Source: Cytidiella melzeri (taxonomy: Eukaryota; Basidiomycota; Agaricomycetes; Polyporales; Irpicaceae). From it: a stretch of DNA of 64,000 nt. Of the stretch, positions 25,248 to 35,927 are shown piece by piece. The stretch's first letter is position 1. Each line of letters begins with the position of its first letter. The position numbers and the translations under genes were made by a program. The notes under the pieces were generated by a model that searched no databases, was not told the DNA's origin, and worked only from the letters and a program-made list of their open reading frames with translations. The stretch lies in contig JABYQR010000009.1 of the NCBI GenBank assembly GCA_022592445.1, positions 124,001-188,000 of the forward strand, in the 5' to 3' direction.

Positions 25248-26040
25248 CCTAAGGAAGAGAACCTAGCACGCACGTCCTGCCAGCCTTCCCAGCACTCCTC
25301 CTCCCATCACCACCTAACCACGATAGAGGAGAGTGAAGCCTGGTACGAGTTTGATGAAAGTGTCTTAAGCCTCCGCTCCCCCAGCATCCCCCGCATCCCG
25401 CTCACAATATCGTCACTGATCATTTCGATCACCCAAGAGCAGCTGGAGGACAGAAGCGGTGGGGAGGGTGGAAGTAAAGGAGAGAAAGACGAGGGGGAAG
25501 CCAATCAGGTAAGAGACCAACAGAACCCGTGGCACATGCCCCTCATCACAACCCACCCAGACTGCAAAAGCAAATCCAAACTCGACCACACTGTGGGACA
25601 AGACGAAGCTCCTGATAACGAACATCAACGCTTTCTCGAAACAGGCCCTCCCGGCCCACGTAGACGTCTTCCTGACCCATCTATACAGCCAACCGACGTG
25701 GTCTACCCACCGTCGCCCACTGAGGAAACTCTCCCCCGGAACAAAGTGCACCCTTCAGTCCCCGAATAACCGGTACCATGAATACAAAATCACGGGTCAG
25801 ACGGGTACTCGGGAAGGTAGACTAATCCTCTCAGCGGCACCGAGACGGGGAGGAAAGACCGCCTTCATCATCGTCGACCCCGAAGACTACTCCCCCTTAT
25901 CCATGCCTGAGCGCCTCAAGGCAAAAATATGCAAGCTCATGCGGATCCGTTACGAAAACCCCCTGCACAAAGCAAACGACACCAAAGGGATGGACGAGAA
26001 ATACGAGAGAGAGACGTCGACTCACACATGGTCAGAGTAG
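25248..26040 (+). CDS. coding-like two-exon segment in the LINE leader, unidentified
   Basis: A reading frame is open from 25248, directly after an AG, to 25508 and ends in CAG|gtaag. A 52-nt candidate intron (25509-25560, ending cccag) leads in phase 0 into an open frame 25561-26040 that stops at TAG. Together they would encode about 247 residues, including EAWYEFDESVLSL and DPEDYSPLSMPERLKAKI, which read like real protein. No family is recognised. Further coding-like frames precede it (ATG at 25038, and frame-1 sequence with EWPRFQSTVAEIVRIL), but I could not join them. It may be an extra ORF of the LINE, a remnant of another element, or a captured host exon. Confidence 0.35.
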
Positions 26041-26652
26041 GGGCAGGAAAGTAAGCCGGGAGAACACTCTCCATCACCATCACGCAACGCCCACCATGCC
26101 CACAACTACCACCCAGAGCGTTTCACGACCCACATGTAAATAACGTTTTGAATAGTATACGTCGGCCCTGCAAGGCACATAACATGCAAGGGCACCTGGG
26201 AAACGGAAAAACCAAAGAGCGAGACAGGTGAAACGCCAGAAATAAGGGCCAAAAAACTCTAGCCCAAAACAGGCAGTAGAGAAATAAATAATAAGTAAAA
26301 AAACAATAAAAAATAAAATAAGAAACCCCCAACTAAGGGAAACTCAACGACAGCAGCCAGCGTCCACCCACCCAACCCAACACCAAGACTCGACGCCCAG
26401 GGCAGACAGGTTGCAAGATCAACTCGATCCTCATCCACAACGAACCCGTCCACCCTTGTTCAGCATGCCAAGAACCCTGACCTACCGCGAACGCGACAGG
26501 GGAAACTGGACGCCGTGACACGCAGACAAGGGAAACAAACTGACGAGAGCGCAGGGACGAAAGACGGAGAGAGGGTTAAAAGAGGAGGGTAAGAGAGCGC
26601 ATAATCCAGCAACTCACCTGTGCTAAACAACACATCTCACACACACTCAACT

Positions 26653-29083
26653 ATGTCACAACAAGTGTCCAACACCAACACCAACGCCGCCGTTGCGCAG
26701 AGTGTCTGGAACAAAACTCCACCTCCCTCCCCTCGCCTCATTAACGAGGTCGAATTCCCTACTCCAACTGCCGCAGCGAGAATAGCCGCCGAGGAGAAGA
26801 AAGCGCGAGCCGACGCCCTGAAGGAGCGAAAGGCAGGAACGGGAGCCAAGGACGCGTGGGAGAAGAAGGACGCAGCAGTGAGCCATACTGCCGAGCAAGC
26901 TCTGCCAACACCACTCTCCGCTGCTCCGCATAGGCCCGCCATGCCCGCGGAGCATACGCTCGAGTCGGAGCCGGAAGCTGAGGTGGAGAGCGGCAACAGC
27001 GGACAGAGCCCCCACGCCTCTGACCGTGGGGACAGCCTGTTCAGCCCCGTTCTGAGAAGGGCCAAGGGTGGAAAGGCAAAGCACGTTCAGGGGAAGGCAG
27101 ACCTGCCTGCCCGCAAGGACGAGGGAGCCATCCAGTCGCAAAACCGCTTCGAGGTCCTTGGGCAGACCACCCCTGCACTCGACGACGGAACAAGCGGCAT
27201 AGCACCTCAGGTAAGGGACATCTGCAGCACCACGGCGCAGAAGGGCTAACTACGTCCCCCCCTCCCTTGAAACAGACCTCTGAAGCCGAAGCCGCCCGGC
27301 AGAACAGCCTGAGAGTGCCCAAACCACGCAAAGCAACAAAGAAAGGGAAGGTACGGACCTACCAGACTCGAGAAGGCCCCAAAAATGCTAACACCCTACG
27401 TAGCTCCGCCCTCGAGGGGAAATAACGACTGAGGAAGGGAGGCTCATCTCCAGGCCCAACACCCCAACGCCGAAGTCGCGAAGGAGCGGGACCCCGTACG
27501 ACGGGAGAGACTCCCCTCTCGCGGAACATAGGGCCAGGGGCAGACAAGAACGCAGGGAGAGCGGGCTACACAACGACCAAGTCGAACGCGCGGACGAGGA
27601 CCCGGAGTGGAGGGATGTAGAGGATCTGGATGGACTAGATATCAGTGCGCTCACAGATGCGAGGATTGCTCCGGCATCTGCGGACGAGCCAGCAGAAGCA
27701 CGAGAGCATCTCCTACTCACAGGATCACAAGGGTTGCCGCCTCCAACCCCAGTTCCAGACTGGTCGAACCAATTCTCTTCGCCGAACGCCAACGTCACCC
27801 CTCACCACACCTCGCAGGCGAAAGCCGCACACACGACAAGCAGAACGCAAACAGACGAGATGATAGGCGCGGAAAATGGGGAGGCTGTGCCAGAAACAAC
27901 AAACGACCCCCCCAAGGGCATCGACGACCGCGATCCTAGCGTGGACAGGGAAGCGAGCGCCGCGATGACTGTAGACGACGAGATGCCTCAAATAATCACC
28001 CAGCCAGTCCCTACGCACGAGCCCACCACCGCGAAAATACACGAACTCGAGTTCTCGTTCCCGACGGAAGACTTCGAGCTTCCACGAGGTAACGACCCAT
28101 GCTTTGCCTATGACAACCTCGATAACGAACAAATGGAGGGCTGGCCGGAGACGGAGGGCCACTCCTTCCTGGTACGACAGGCCGGACGGGGTTGCCCAAC
28201 GGCAGCCACCGAGCAATCCAGAAAGGACGAAATACTGTCACTCTTGAGGAGGACAATAGGGCTCCCGAAGAACGCGCGCATCACTGCACCAGCAGCAACT
28301 GCGCCCTTCTCCGGCAACAGACATCCGCCCCACAACTTCCTTGTCTACAACATCGACCAAGCCTACTTCGACAGCACCACGAGCTTCGGAGGATGTATAT
28401 CGACGAAGGAAGGCACGCTATTCTTCTCGCCCAACTTCCCCGTTTTCGACTCGCTTCTAGGGAGCATCAACGGTTTCGGTGACGCAACAGCGGACCAGAT
28501 ACACGCGCTCGTGAACAGGGCCCTCGACAAGGGCAACCTTAACGCCGTGCTCAAAAGGATCATCGAGGGGCAGGACCTGGGAGGTAAGCTCACGACAGAG
28601 GAGGCGATCACGAGGATCAGGCGTTCTCTAGGGGTCAGGATTGTCTCGCCAAGGGCAGACGGAGAGGACGCAATTCGCGCGGCACACATATTCATGGATC
28701 CACCAACGCACGACATCACCCAGTGGCGAGAATTTAGGGACCACGCCATGCAGGTAAACTTCAAGGACCCTTTCTTGGGCATGCATATCGCGGCCTTCCC
28801 CGGATGGCTCTGCGGAATATGCACGAGCAAGCTCCACACGACCGCGATCTGTCCGATAGTCACGGAAAGAGGTTGGATTTACGACCAAGACCTGAAAAGC
28901 AAGCCGCAGATCAAAAAGCAACCAGAGACAAAGGCGAGTCGCCCACCTCCGTTGTCTTTCTCCACGGTAAGGGCTGGAAATGCGGGGAATGACCTCAAGC
29001 CGGGTAGAGGCGGGAGAGGGGGCCGGGGGCGAGGCAACAGCAGCAGGGGAGACAGAGGCAGAGGCGGCAAGGGGAGGCCTTGA
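26653..29083 (+). CDS. LINE ORF1, gag-like protein with CCHC zinc knuckle, intron-containing
   Basis: Nucleic-acid-binding protein expected to coat the element's RNA. Exons: 26653-27210, 27276-27350, 27404-29083, about 770 aa. Both introns (65 and 53 nt) are phase 0, start gtaagg and gtacgg, have ctaac branch-like sites, and end in cag or tag. Without splicing the frame stops at 27247, and the third exon's frame has a stop immediately before the acceptor. The middle domain has a conserved look (residues about 440-670), followed by a C-x2-C-x4-H-x4-C knuckle near residue 680 in CGICTSKLHTTAIC. The C-terminus is a Gly/Arg-rich RGG-type tail. An in-frame ATG at 26620 could extend the start. Confidence 0.78.
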
Positions 29084-29587
29084 GCCCAGCGGGTGACCCG
29101 CCCACCATGCGGGCCCCGGTAGAATCCTTGTTACGAGACCCTTCGCACACATAGCCGTCTACGAATAATATTATAACAGTCTGTACTAACTCGAGCGTGG
29201 CACACTGTAAAGACATAAATCCCACCAGCGAAAGCCCACGAAAAGGTGAGCACAAGTGCCCACATGCCAGCGGTGGGAGGAAAAGGGAGAGACATCCACA
29301 CCGCACCTATGTCGCAGTCCGTAATATCCCAGGAAGATTTGCCGAACCACAACGCGACTCAGGGCGTTGACCGAAGGGCCCACATATACTGACCAGGGAG
29401 ATAATTCCTGGTGACAGGAAAGCCGGACGGTCCTCGGGGATGGAAAATGAATTTCAGACCCCCAGACTCCGACGGGGGAGGTACGCCCGTCATGGCGCGA
29501 TTCACGAGCTGGAGGAGACGGACTTCTAAACCAGCACGGGAAGAACGCCAAATAAGTCCTCACGCTCACCTATCGATCGTATGGTGA

Positions 29588-32500
29588 GCGGACACAGCCT
29601 TTTCAGGCCGATCGCCAAATCCTTCACAAATTATAAATTCACATCTACTTACGGTACAGCAAAACGGCACGGTGTTCAGCCTCTCCGAGACCAGAGGCAG
29701 AGATTCTCTGCCCGCCGTAAATCCTGCCGATGAAGGTCACGGAGAGTTCGGCGACGGGCAAGTCAACCCCCCCAACCCCCCTCCTCCTACTCCCCCTCCT
29801 CCTCTAACCCAACCACACACGCACAACCAGCCTGCGACAGTCGGGGACGGAGCAGGTGCAAGGGGCCCTGACCCTCTTAGGGGCCCGCACCAGGAAAGCA
29901 ACAGCGGTGGAACCCCGACTAGAAAACCCAACAAACGCCGCACAGCAGCGACCATCCAAATTGCCACCCTCAACATGAAGGGGAGGGGAGCCACAGCCCC
30001 AGGCACGGTGGTCAGCGAGAAATGGAACAAAATCAACCAAATAGTCAGGGAAAAAAAGCTTGCTCTCATAGCAGTACAAGAGACGCACCTTACCCAATCC
30101 CATGTGGACGACCTCCATGCCCTCTTCGAAAAAAGACTGCTGATCCTGCACTCTGAGCCCCCAGACAGGGCGAGCGCGTCGAGAGGCGTGGCTTTTGTGA
30201 TAAACAAGGAAAGACTAGACCCTAAACAAATAAAAGTTAAGGAAATTATACCGGGGAGAGCTCTCCTGATCACACTCACCTGGCACAAAGTGGTCACGAT
30301 GAGAATACTAAACGTGTACGCCCCAAACGACAGTGGAGAAAATGAGGCCTTTTGGAAAACGCTGAACGAACGTTGGGGGGAACTGGATATCCCGAAGCCA
30401 GATGCGATGGTGGGCGACTTCAACATAGTTGAAGAGAAGATCGACCGCCTGCCAGCACGACAGGACCCGAGTGGCCCAAAATATGCCCTTCAAGACCTAT
30501 GTATGAATATGAGCATAACGGATGCATGGAGGGAGACGTACCCGACCACCCGGATGTATACCTTCAGCCAGGAGTCTGGTAGGGCAATGTCGAGGCTAGA
30601 TAGAATGTACTTAGCACCAAACCTGGCAAAAACAGCAACGAATTGGGCAACAGAATCAGTTGAGGGGATACCCTCGGACCACATGATGGTGTCGGTGTCA
30701 CTGACGGACAAGAAAATCCCCTTTGTGGGAGAAGGGAGATGGGTCATACCCAGGCTAGTGATGACAGACCAAAGCTTTAGGAAGTATGTTGTAGAGAAAG
30801 GAAGAGACCTACTGCGAGACATTCCGCCCCAAGAACGACGCTCGCCAACAAATAACGCCCAGACCCTATATGCCAGTTTTAAAAAGGACATACTCACGAC
30901 GGCAAGAGCCCTGGCAAAAAAGAAAATACCTAAACTAACAAGACGCATTATGGCGCTCAAAACAGAACGGGAAAAGATACTCAACGAACGGCCCTTCGAG
31001 ACAGAGGAAGAACGGGGTCAGGAGGCGGCAACACTCCTGGCCAAGATAAAAGAGATGGAAGCAAGACGCTTCAATACGGCCAGGAGGGCAGTCGCGACAA
31101 ATGATTGGATCTACGGAGAGCGAATCAATAAAAACTGGGTGAGAACAAACAAACCCGCCGTACCACGGGATATTATGATGACCATGCGTGACCCCAAGTC
31201 AGGATACCCGGAGGGCCACCCAGAACACGACCCGTACCACCCTCCAAAATACCTAGACAGGTCAGACCTCATGGCGAAGGCGGCAGCACGGTACCACGAC
31301 GAGATACAAAACACGGACGGGGCGGACACTGACCCACAGGAACGCCAACAAGAGATTGCACAGGTGCTGAACCACATTGAAAGTAAATTTAAACACCGAG
31401 CTCGAAATGCGTTGAGAGCAAAACTCACGTACCATGACCTTGAGGAAGCGTTAAAACTCTGCAAAGTGGGTAGGGCGCCGGGCATCGACGGAATACCATA
31501 CGAACTCTGGAAGGAAATAAACCGTCAGTACACGACAGTGACCAAAAATGAGCACGCAACGCCACAGCAACGAGAGGGAGTGGTGGACGTCCTGGAGATC
31601 TTCTGCCGAGTCTTCAACGACATTGAGTCCCACGGGGCGGAGCCCGATTCCACCTTTGCAGAAGGGTGGATAGCTCCGATATATAAAAAGAACGACCGGA
31701 GGGAAATAGCGAACTACCGCCCAATTACCCTACTAAACACGGACTATAAACTACTCACCAAGGCGATGTCCATGAAACTAGCGGTGTGGATACACCAGGT
31801 AGTCCACCCAGCGCAGGCGGGTTTCATCCCGAACAGATCAATTTTCGACCAGACGAACCTGGCCAGAGTGATGATGGACTACGCAGAAGCAACAGAGGAA
31901 AACGGGGTTATAGTGGCACTCGACCAAGAGAAGGCGTACGACAGGATTGCGCATGACTACCTATGGCGCACACTCGAAGGTCTAGGGACGCCTGAGGAGT
32001 ATATACGGACTGTAAGATCGCTGTATGAATCAGCAAAATCGAGTATAATGATCAACGGGGTGAAAAGCAACACCTACAAGATTACGAGGGGAGTTAGGCA
32101 GGGGGACCCCCTATCGTGCCTACTGTTTGACATGGCAATTGAACCTTTGGCGTGCATGCTAAGAGCGTCAGGCCTCAAGGGTTTCGCCATCCCGGGTAGG
32201 GCGGAACGGGTGATCACAACGCTCTTCGCAGACGACACCACCGTTTACCTGTCAGAGGAAGATGAGTACTCAAGCCTGCAAGGGATATTAACGCAATGGT
32301 GCAAGGCATCCAAGGCAAAATTCAACCTAGAGAAAACAGAAGTCATCCCAATTGGAAGCGCGGAATTCCGCCAACAGGTGGTCGAACACCGGATTTTTAG
32401 CAGGTCAGGGGAGAAAATACCACCAGGGATCAGGATTGCGGAAGACGGCTCCATGATACGGATCCTCGGGGTCTGGATTGGAAACCAGATCGACGAGGCG

Positions 32501-34921
32501 GCCCCGTGGCAGCCGGTAATCCAAAAAATAAAAACAAGACTGAAGGAATGGACCAGGCCAGGATTAACTATCTTCGGGAAGAAACTAATCATCAATATGG
32601 AAATTGGAGGAAGGATCCAATATCTTACCAAGGTACAGGGGATGCCGAACCACGTGTGTGAGGAACTCACCAGGGTGTCACGCAATTTCCTCTGGCCTGA
32701 CACATCGACACCACCAGTGGGTTTGGAAACCCTATACAGACCAGCGAAGGAAGGAGGGATAGGCCTCTTAGACATCAAGTCCAGGATAGAGGCGATATCC
32801 CTCACCTGGTTGAAGCCCTTCCTAGACCTCACGAAAACCAGACCGGCATGGGCGTTCGCGGTAGATGCCATCCTAGCAAAGAATGCAACCCGAACAGGGC
32901 CGAGATATGACAGGGAGTCCAAACTCCAATATTTTTTGCAAACATGGAGCGTGAATGCGAGCAGCAGCTCGGACCTCCCCCCCTACCTAAAAACACTAAT
33001 TAACCTGGCAAAGAAAACAGGGGTCAGCTTCGGCGCGGTAAAATTAGGGCCCAAGCTAAAAAAGAAGCTTCCCATTTGGCTGCACATAGGGATAGGGAAT
33101 GAAGTCCGGGACCTCCACAACAGGAAAGCAAGCAAATGCCTCCGACAACGTCACCACATCCGTACGGTGGCGCAACTCAAGACCCTGGTGGAGTACGGAA
33201 GACTGACAACAGGGGACGACCTGCGACACTTCCCCAAACGACACTGCTGTAACTTCTGTGCCAAGATGCGCGAAATCCATGGGTGCCCTAGCCCATACGA
33301 GTGCTATGAGGCAGCAACAGCCCTGTACAACGATCTCGCCCCAAAGTGGCACCCTAGCCACGAGCCGGTAGCAGACGGACTCTCACTTACGAGAAAACGC
33401 AGGAGGGCGAATAGAAACAGGAGAGGGACGGACCAGCCGATGCTATATGACCCATCACTAACAGTCCGAAGCGACCTCTCCAAGTGCTTCAGGATATTCA
33501 CAGACAACAAACCCCAATGCCGCAACCCCGTAGACCGACCCCTCACCAGGCGAATCGAACGCGAGACATTGGTGGTATACACCGATGGGTCCTGCACGGA
33601 TAACGGTTCGGGGAACGCGAGAGCCGGAGCAGGAGTATGGGTGGCAGAGGGCCACGACCTAAATGCAGCAATAAGAGTGAGAGCACCAGAGCAGACGAAC
33701 CAAACTGGGGAGCTGACGGCAATACTGCACGCCGTCTCCTCGGTACCTAAGGTAATCCCGCTGCGGATCGTTACCGACTCGAGATACTGCGTAGACGGCA
33801 TCACAGTCCATGCAAAAGCATGGGAGGAAAAAGGCTGGATAGGCGTTGGTAACAAGGACCTATTCAAGGCAGTTATTGCCTGGTGCCGTGCGAGATCTGC
33901 GACAACCGAACTATGCTGGGTCAAAGGACACACAGGCGTAGAGGGAAACGAGGAGGCGGACAAACTAGCGGCTAAGGGAGCCCAGATGCCCCTGCCACTG
34001 GAGGGGGGATATGAGAACCCCACGAGGTTCCTGCTGGAAGGGGCCCAAATAAGTACGGCGACCCAGAAAACTCTCAACAAAGGACTGACCGACAGGAAAC
34101 CCTTCATCCGGCGGAAAAGCACCAGGGAGCAGGTATGCAGAATCATTACCGAGATCAAGGATGAAACGGTTCTGGAGCCGACAGAAGGAGCGCTCTGGAA
34201 AGCTATAAGACACAAGGAGAACAGTAGGAAAATACAGTACTTCCTTTGGAGGGTCTTACACGACGCGTTCCGATGCGGAAGATGGTGGCTGAACATCCCA
34301 GGGTATGAACAAAGGAGTGAATGCAGCCACTGCGGGCAAGTGGAGTCAGTAGAGCATATCCTGCTGCAATGCCAAGTGCCGGGCCAGCTCACCGTCTGGA
34401 CCCTGGCAAGGGAGATCATGAAGAGGAAGACAGGTCAGCAACCTGAACTCTCACTAGGGACAATAGTGGGGGCCAACCTGATCGCGATCAAGACGACGGA
34501 TGGAGAGACTGCACGAGGGTCCTCCCGCCTGTACCACATCGTGATAACGGAGTCCGCACACCTCATATGGAGGCTGAGATGCGAACGGGTGATAGAGAAG
34601 GCAGCGATGCCAGGATGGGCCCACACAAAGAGAGAAATAACCCGGAAGTGGCATGGGTCAATGAATAGACGACTGCAAGTCGATATAGCACTCACTCACC
34701 CAAGGATTCCTGAGGCGAAACGCCTTAACCGCGAGCTTGTGCTGAGGACGTGGTCTGGGACATTACACGATGAACACGTCCTGCCGGACGACTGGATACA
34801 CCATGCGGGGGTTTTAGTGGGTAGGATTGGACTGGAGCAGGACCCGACGGAGGGCTCGAGAGTGAGGCCGAGTCGAGCTCCGGGCGATGAAAGACAATCT
34901 AGCCCCACACAACCACCCTGA
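29588..34921 (+). CDS. LINE ORF2: APE endonuclease, reverse transcriptase, RNase H
   Basis: Polyprotein that nicks target DNA and copies the element RNA by target-primed reverse transcription. The frame opens after a stop at 29585-29587. No ATG occurs until 29975, inside the endonuclease domain (LNMKGRG), so translation must start at a non-AUG codon (GTG at 29672), by reinitiation, or through splicing from ORF1. Counting residues from 29672: APE about 95-340 (VQETHL, NVYAPN, GDFNIVEE, LDRMY, SDHMMVSV). RT about 590-870 (GRAPGIDGIPYELWK, ANYRPITLLN, GVRQGDPLS, and FADD in place of YADD near 852). RNase H about 1300-1435 (YTDGSC, ETAI-like TGELTAI, VTDSRYC, ADKLAAKG). A C-terminal C-x2-C-x7-H-x4-C knuckle lies near 1551. 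No disabling change was seen. Confidence 0.92.
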   Translation, partial: ADTAFSGRSPNPSQIINSHLLTVQQNGTVFSLSETRGRDSLPAVNPADEGHGEFGDGQVNPPNPPPPTPPPPLTQPHTHNQPATVGDGAGARGPDPLRGPHQESNSGGTPTRKPNKRRTAATIQIATLNMKGRGATAPGTVVSEKWNKINQIVREKKLALIAVQETHLTQSHVDDLHALFEKRLLILHSEPPDRASASRGVAFVINKERLDPKQIKVKEIIPGRALLITLTWHKVVTMRILNVYAPNDSGENEAFWKTLNERWGELDIPKPDAMVGDFNIVEEKIDRLPARQDPSGPKYALQDLCMNMSITDAWRETYPTTRMYTFSQESGRAMSRLDRMYLAPNLAKTATNWATESVEGIPSDHMMVSVSLTDKKIPFVGEGRWVIPRLVMTDQSFRKYVVEKGRDLLRDIPPQERRSPTNNAQTLYASFKKDILTTARALAKKKIPKLTRRIMALKTEREKILNERPFETEEERGQEAATLLAKIKEMEARRFNTARRAVATNDWIYGERINKNWVRTNKPAVPRDIMMTMRDPKSGYPEGHPEHDPYHPPKYLDRSDLMAKAAARYHDEIQNTDGADTDPQERQQEIAQVLNHIESKFKHRARNALRAKLTYHDLEEALKLCKVGRAPGIDGIPYELWKEINRQYTTVTKNEHATPQQREGVVDVLEIFCRVFNDIESHGAEPDSTFAEGWIAPIYKKNDRREIANYRPITLLNTDYKLLTKAMSMKLAVWIHQVVHPAQAGFIPNRSIFDQTNLARVMMDYAEATEENGVIVALDQEKAYDRIAHDYLWRTLEGLGTPEEYIRTVRSLYESAKSSIMINGVKSNTYKITRGVRQGDPLSCLLFDMAIEPLACMLRASGLKGFAIPGRAERVITTLFADDTTVYLSEEDEYSSLQGILTQWCKASKAKFNLEKTEVIPIGSAEFRQQVVEHRIFSRSGEKIPPGIRIAEDGSMIRILGVWIGNQIDEAAPWQPVIQKIKTRLKEWTRPGLTIFGKKLIINMEIGGRIQYLTKVQGMPNHVCEELTRVSRNFLWPDTSTPPVGLETLYRPAKEGGIGLLDIKSRIEAISLTWLKPFLDLTKTRPAWAFAVDAILAKNATRTGPRYDRESKLQYFLQTWSVNASSSSDLPPYLKTLINLAKKTGVSFGAVKLGPKLKKKLPIWLHIGIGNEVRDLHNRKASKCLRQRHHIRTVAQLKTLVEYGRLTTGDDLRHFPKRHCCNFCAKMREIHGCPSPYECYEAATALYNDLAPKWHPSHEPVADGLSLTRKRRRANRNRRGTDQPMLYDPSLTVRSDLSKCFRIFTDNKPQCRNPVDRPLTRRIERETLVVYTDGSCTDNGSGNARAGAGVWVAEGHDLNAAIRVRAPEQTNQTGELTAILHAVSSVPKVIPLRIVTDSRYCVDGITVHAKAWEEKGWIGVGNKDLFKAVIAWCRARSATTELCWVKGHTGVEGNEEADKLAAKGAQMPLPLEGGYENPTRFLLEGAQISTATQKTLNKGLTDRKPFIRRKSTREQVCRIITEIKDETVLEPTEGALWKAIRHKENSRKIQYFLWRVLHDAFRCGRWWLNIPGYEQRSECSHCGQVESVEHILLQCQVPGQLTVWTLAREIMKRKTGQQPELSLGTIVGANLIAIKTTDGETARGSSRLYHIVITESAHLIWRLRCERVIEKAAMPGWAHTKREITRKWHGSMNRRLQVDIALTHPRIPEAKRLNRELVLRTWSGTLHDEHVLPDDWIHHAGVLVGRIGLEQDPTEGSRVRPSRAPGDERQSSPTQPP

Positions 34922-35054
34922 AGGGAGGCGTGCACGAATGCATTTCCCCCGCGGTATGACAAAACTTAGTATCACTAGAGGGTGGAATCCCCTCGCTTCT
35001 AGCAGGGAGATGGGGGATCGTTATGCGGACTGCCCATCTCCTGTTACGCTCTAC

Positions 35055-35055
<1 letters not shown>
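34922..35055 (+). other. LINE 3' UTR with stem-loop
   Basis: Follows the ORF2 stop. A 9-bp perfect inverted repeat, GGAGATGGG (35006-35014) and CCCATCTCC (35033-35041), encloses an 18-nt loop 15 nt ahead of the poly(A). In several LINE lineages such a hairpin is the recognition site for the element's own reverse transcriptase; that role here is inferred. Confidence 0.6.

Positions 35056-35100
<45 letters not shown>
35056..35100 (+). repeat. poly(A) tail of the LINE, 45 A
   Basis: Uninterrupted run of 45 A directly before the right copy of the 16-bp direct repeat. The length is as assembled and may differ in the real genome. Confidence 0.9.
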
Positions 35101-35102
<2 letters not shown>

Positions 35103-35116
35103 AATGGGCAGTCGAG
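35101..35116 (+). repeat. right copy of 16-bp direct repeat (probable target-site duplication)
   Basis: GAAATGGGCAGTCGAG, identical to 23677-23692. It begins immediately after the poly(A), exactly where a LINE target-site duplication is expected. Confidence 0.75.
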
Positions 35117-35927
35117 CATGAGTGTTATAAAGGCACCAAGTGCACAGATCTCGATCTACGAAGCGGCAAACACACCCGTATTCCGCTTTTGGCAAGTAGC
35201 TCAACTTGAACTATCCGACTCTCTACCGGTCTCAGCAGCCCGTAGCACAGCCCTCCTCAGTTTTATCAGATATCATAATTGGATAATTTCATATATATGA
35301 GGTCGATTGATATAGGAACAGACAAACGTTCTACATAATTTCATCGACATACGCTGCGTGATCATGACTTCAACCCCAAAGCGATTCGCCACATCTAGTT
35401 TCATAAACTCGACCTCTCTATGCGCCAAGCCTTCAGACTTCTGCTTTCAGCTGTCCGCACACGTGTCGTGACTCTCGACGCAACTGAAGTCGTCGCGGTT
35501 CCCGTGTACGGTATGTAAGTTCGATATCAGGGTCGTTTACGAGAGCATCAGCCTCTAACAGAGTCATTGACAGCCAAGTCGTCCATCTGAACGTCACGGT
35601 AAAAGTAACACGTTTATATTGTACCGATAAGCCAATGTGCCAATACTATCACAATACATTTGCTAGCGAGTCGCACACATGCCCGCCAACTTCCTGCTAT
35701 TGGTAAGATCAACTCGAACTCCTGGTTCACACTGGCAGCCATTCCTACTCGCACTTCCGCCTACATACTGCGATATCATACAGAGCGTGAGGTCTCAAGG
35801 TCCATTGTGCCCACATATTAATCAAGACTGTCAATGAGGCTGTCATCTCCCAAGGTGCTTGCAACATCCTTATGAGTTTCTGCTAATAGACTCGGAAGAA
35901 AATTATTCCCATCCACCGACGGTTCGA
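35117..35927. other. flank of the LINE, no gene seen
   Basis: About 800 bp of ordinary base composition with scattered stops in all frames. If the 16-bp repeat is a true duplication, this is the original upstream flank of the small cysteine-rich gene at 23609. Confidence 0.4.

Larger units (their letters stand above)
24413..35100 (+). mobile_element. non-LTR retrotransposon (LINE) with ORF1, APE-RT-RNase H ORF2 and poly(A)
   Basis: Autonomous LINE in plus orientation. Parts in order: long leader of uncertain extent (24413-26652), gag-like ORF1 (26653-29083, spliced), inter-ORF region (29084-29587), ORF2 (open from 29588, stop at 34921), 3' UTR with stem-loop (35006-35041), and 45 A residues (35056-35100). 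The following 16 bp repeat a sequence at 23677. The layout APE, RT, then RNase H within one frame matches Tad1/I-type LINEs known in fungi. The whole block is T-poor on the plus strand, unlike the flanks. ORF2 has no internal stop or frameshift, which suggests recent activity. The true 5' end was not determined. Confidence 0.88.

Noticed and set aside
28967..29659. Treating the ORF1-ORF2 splice as established in the feature table
   Set aside because: The sites fit in frame, but the acceptor has a weak pyrimidine tract and there is no transcript evidence; kept as a hypothesis only.
33304..34419. Long minus-strand open frame (371 residues) inside LINE ORF2
   Set aside because: It overlaps the RNase H coding region, and its Ser/Leu/Pro-rich product is the antisense of that T-poor frame.
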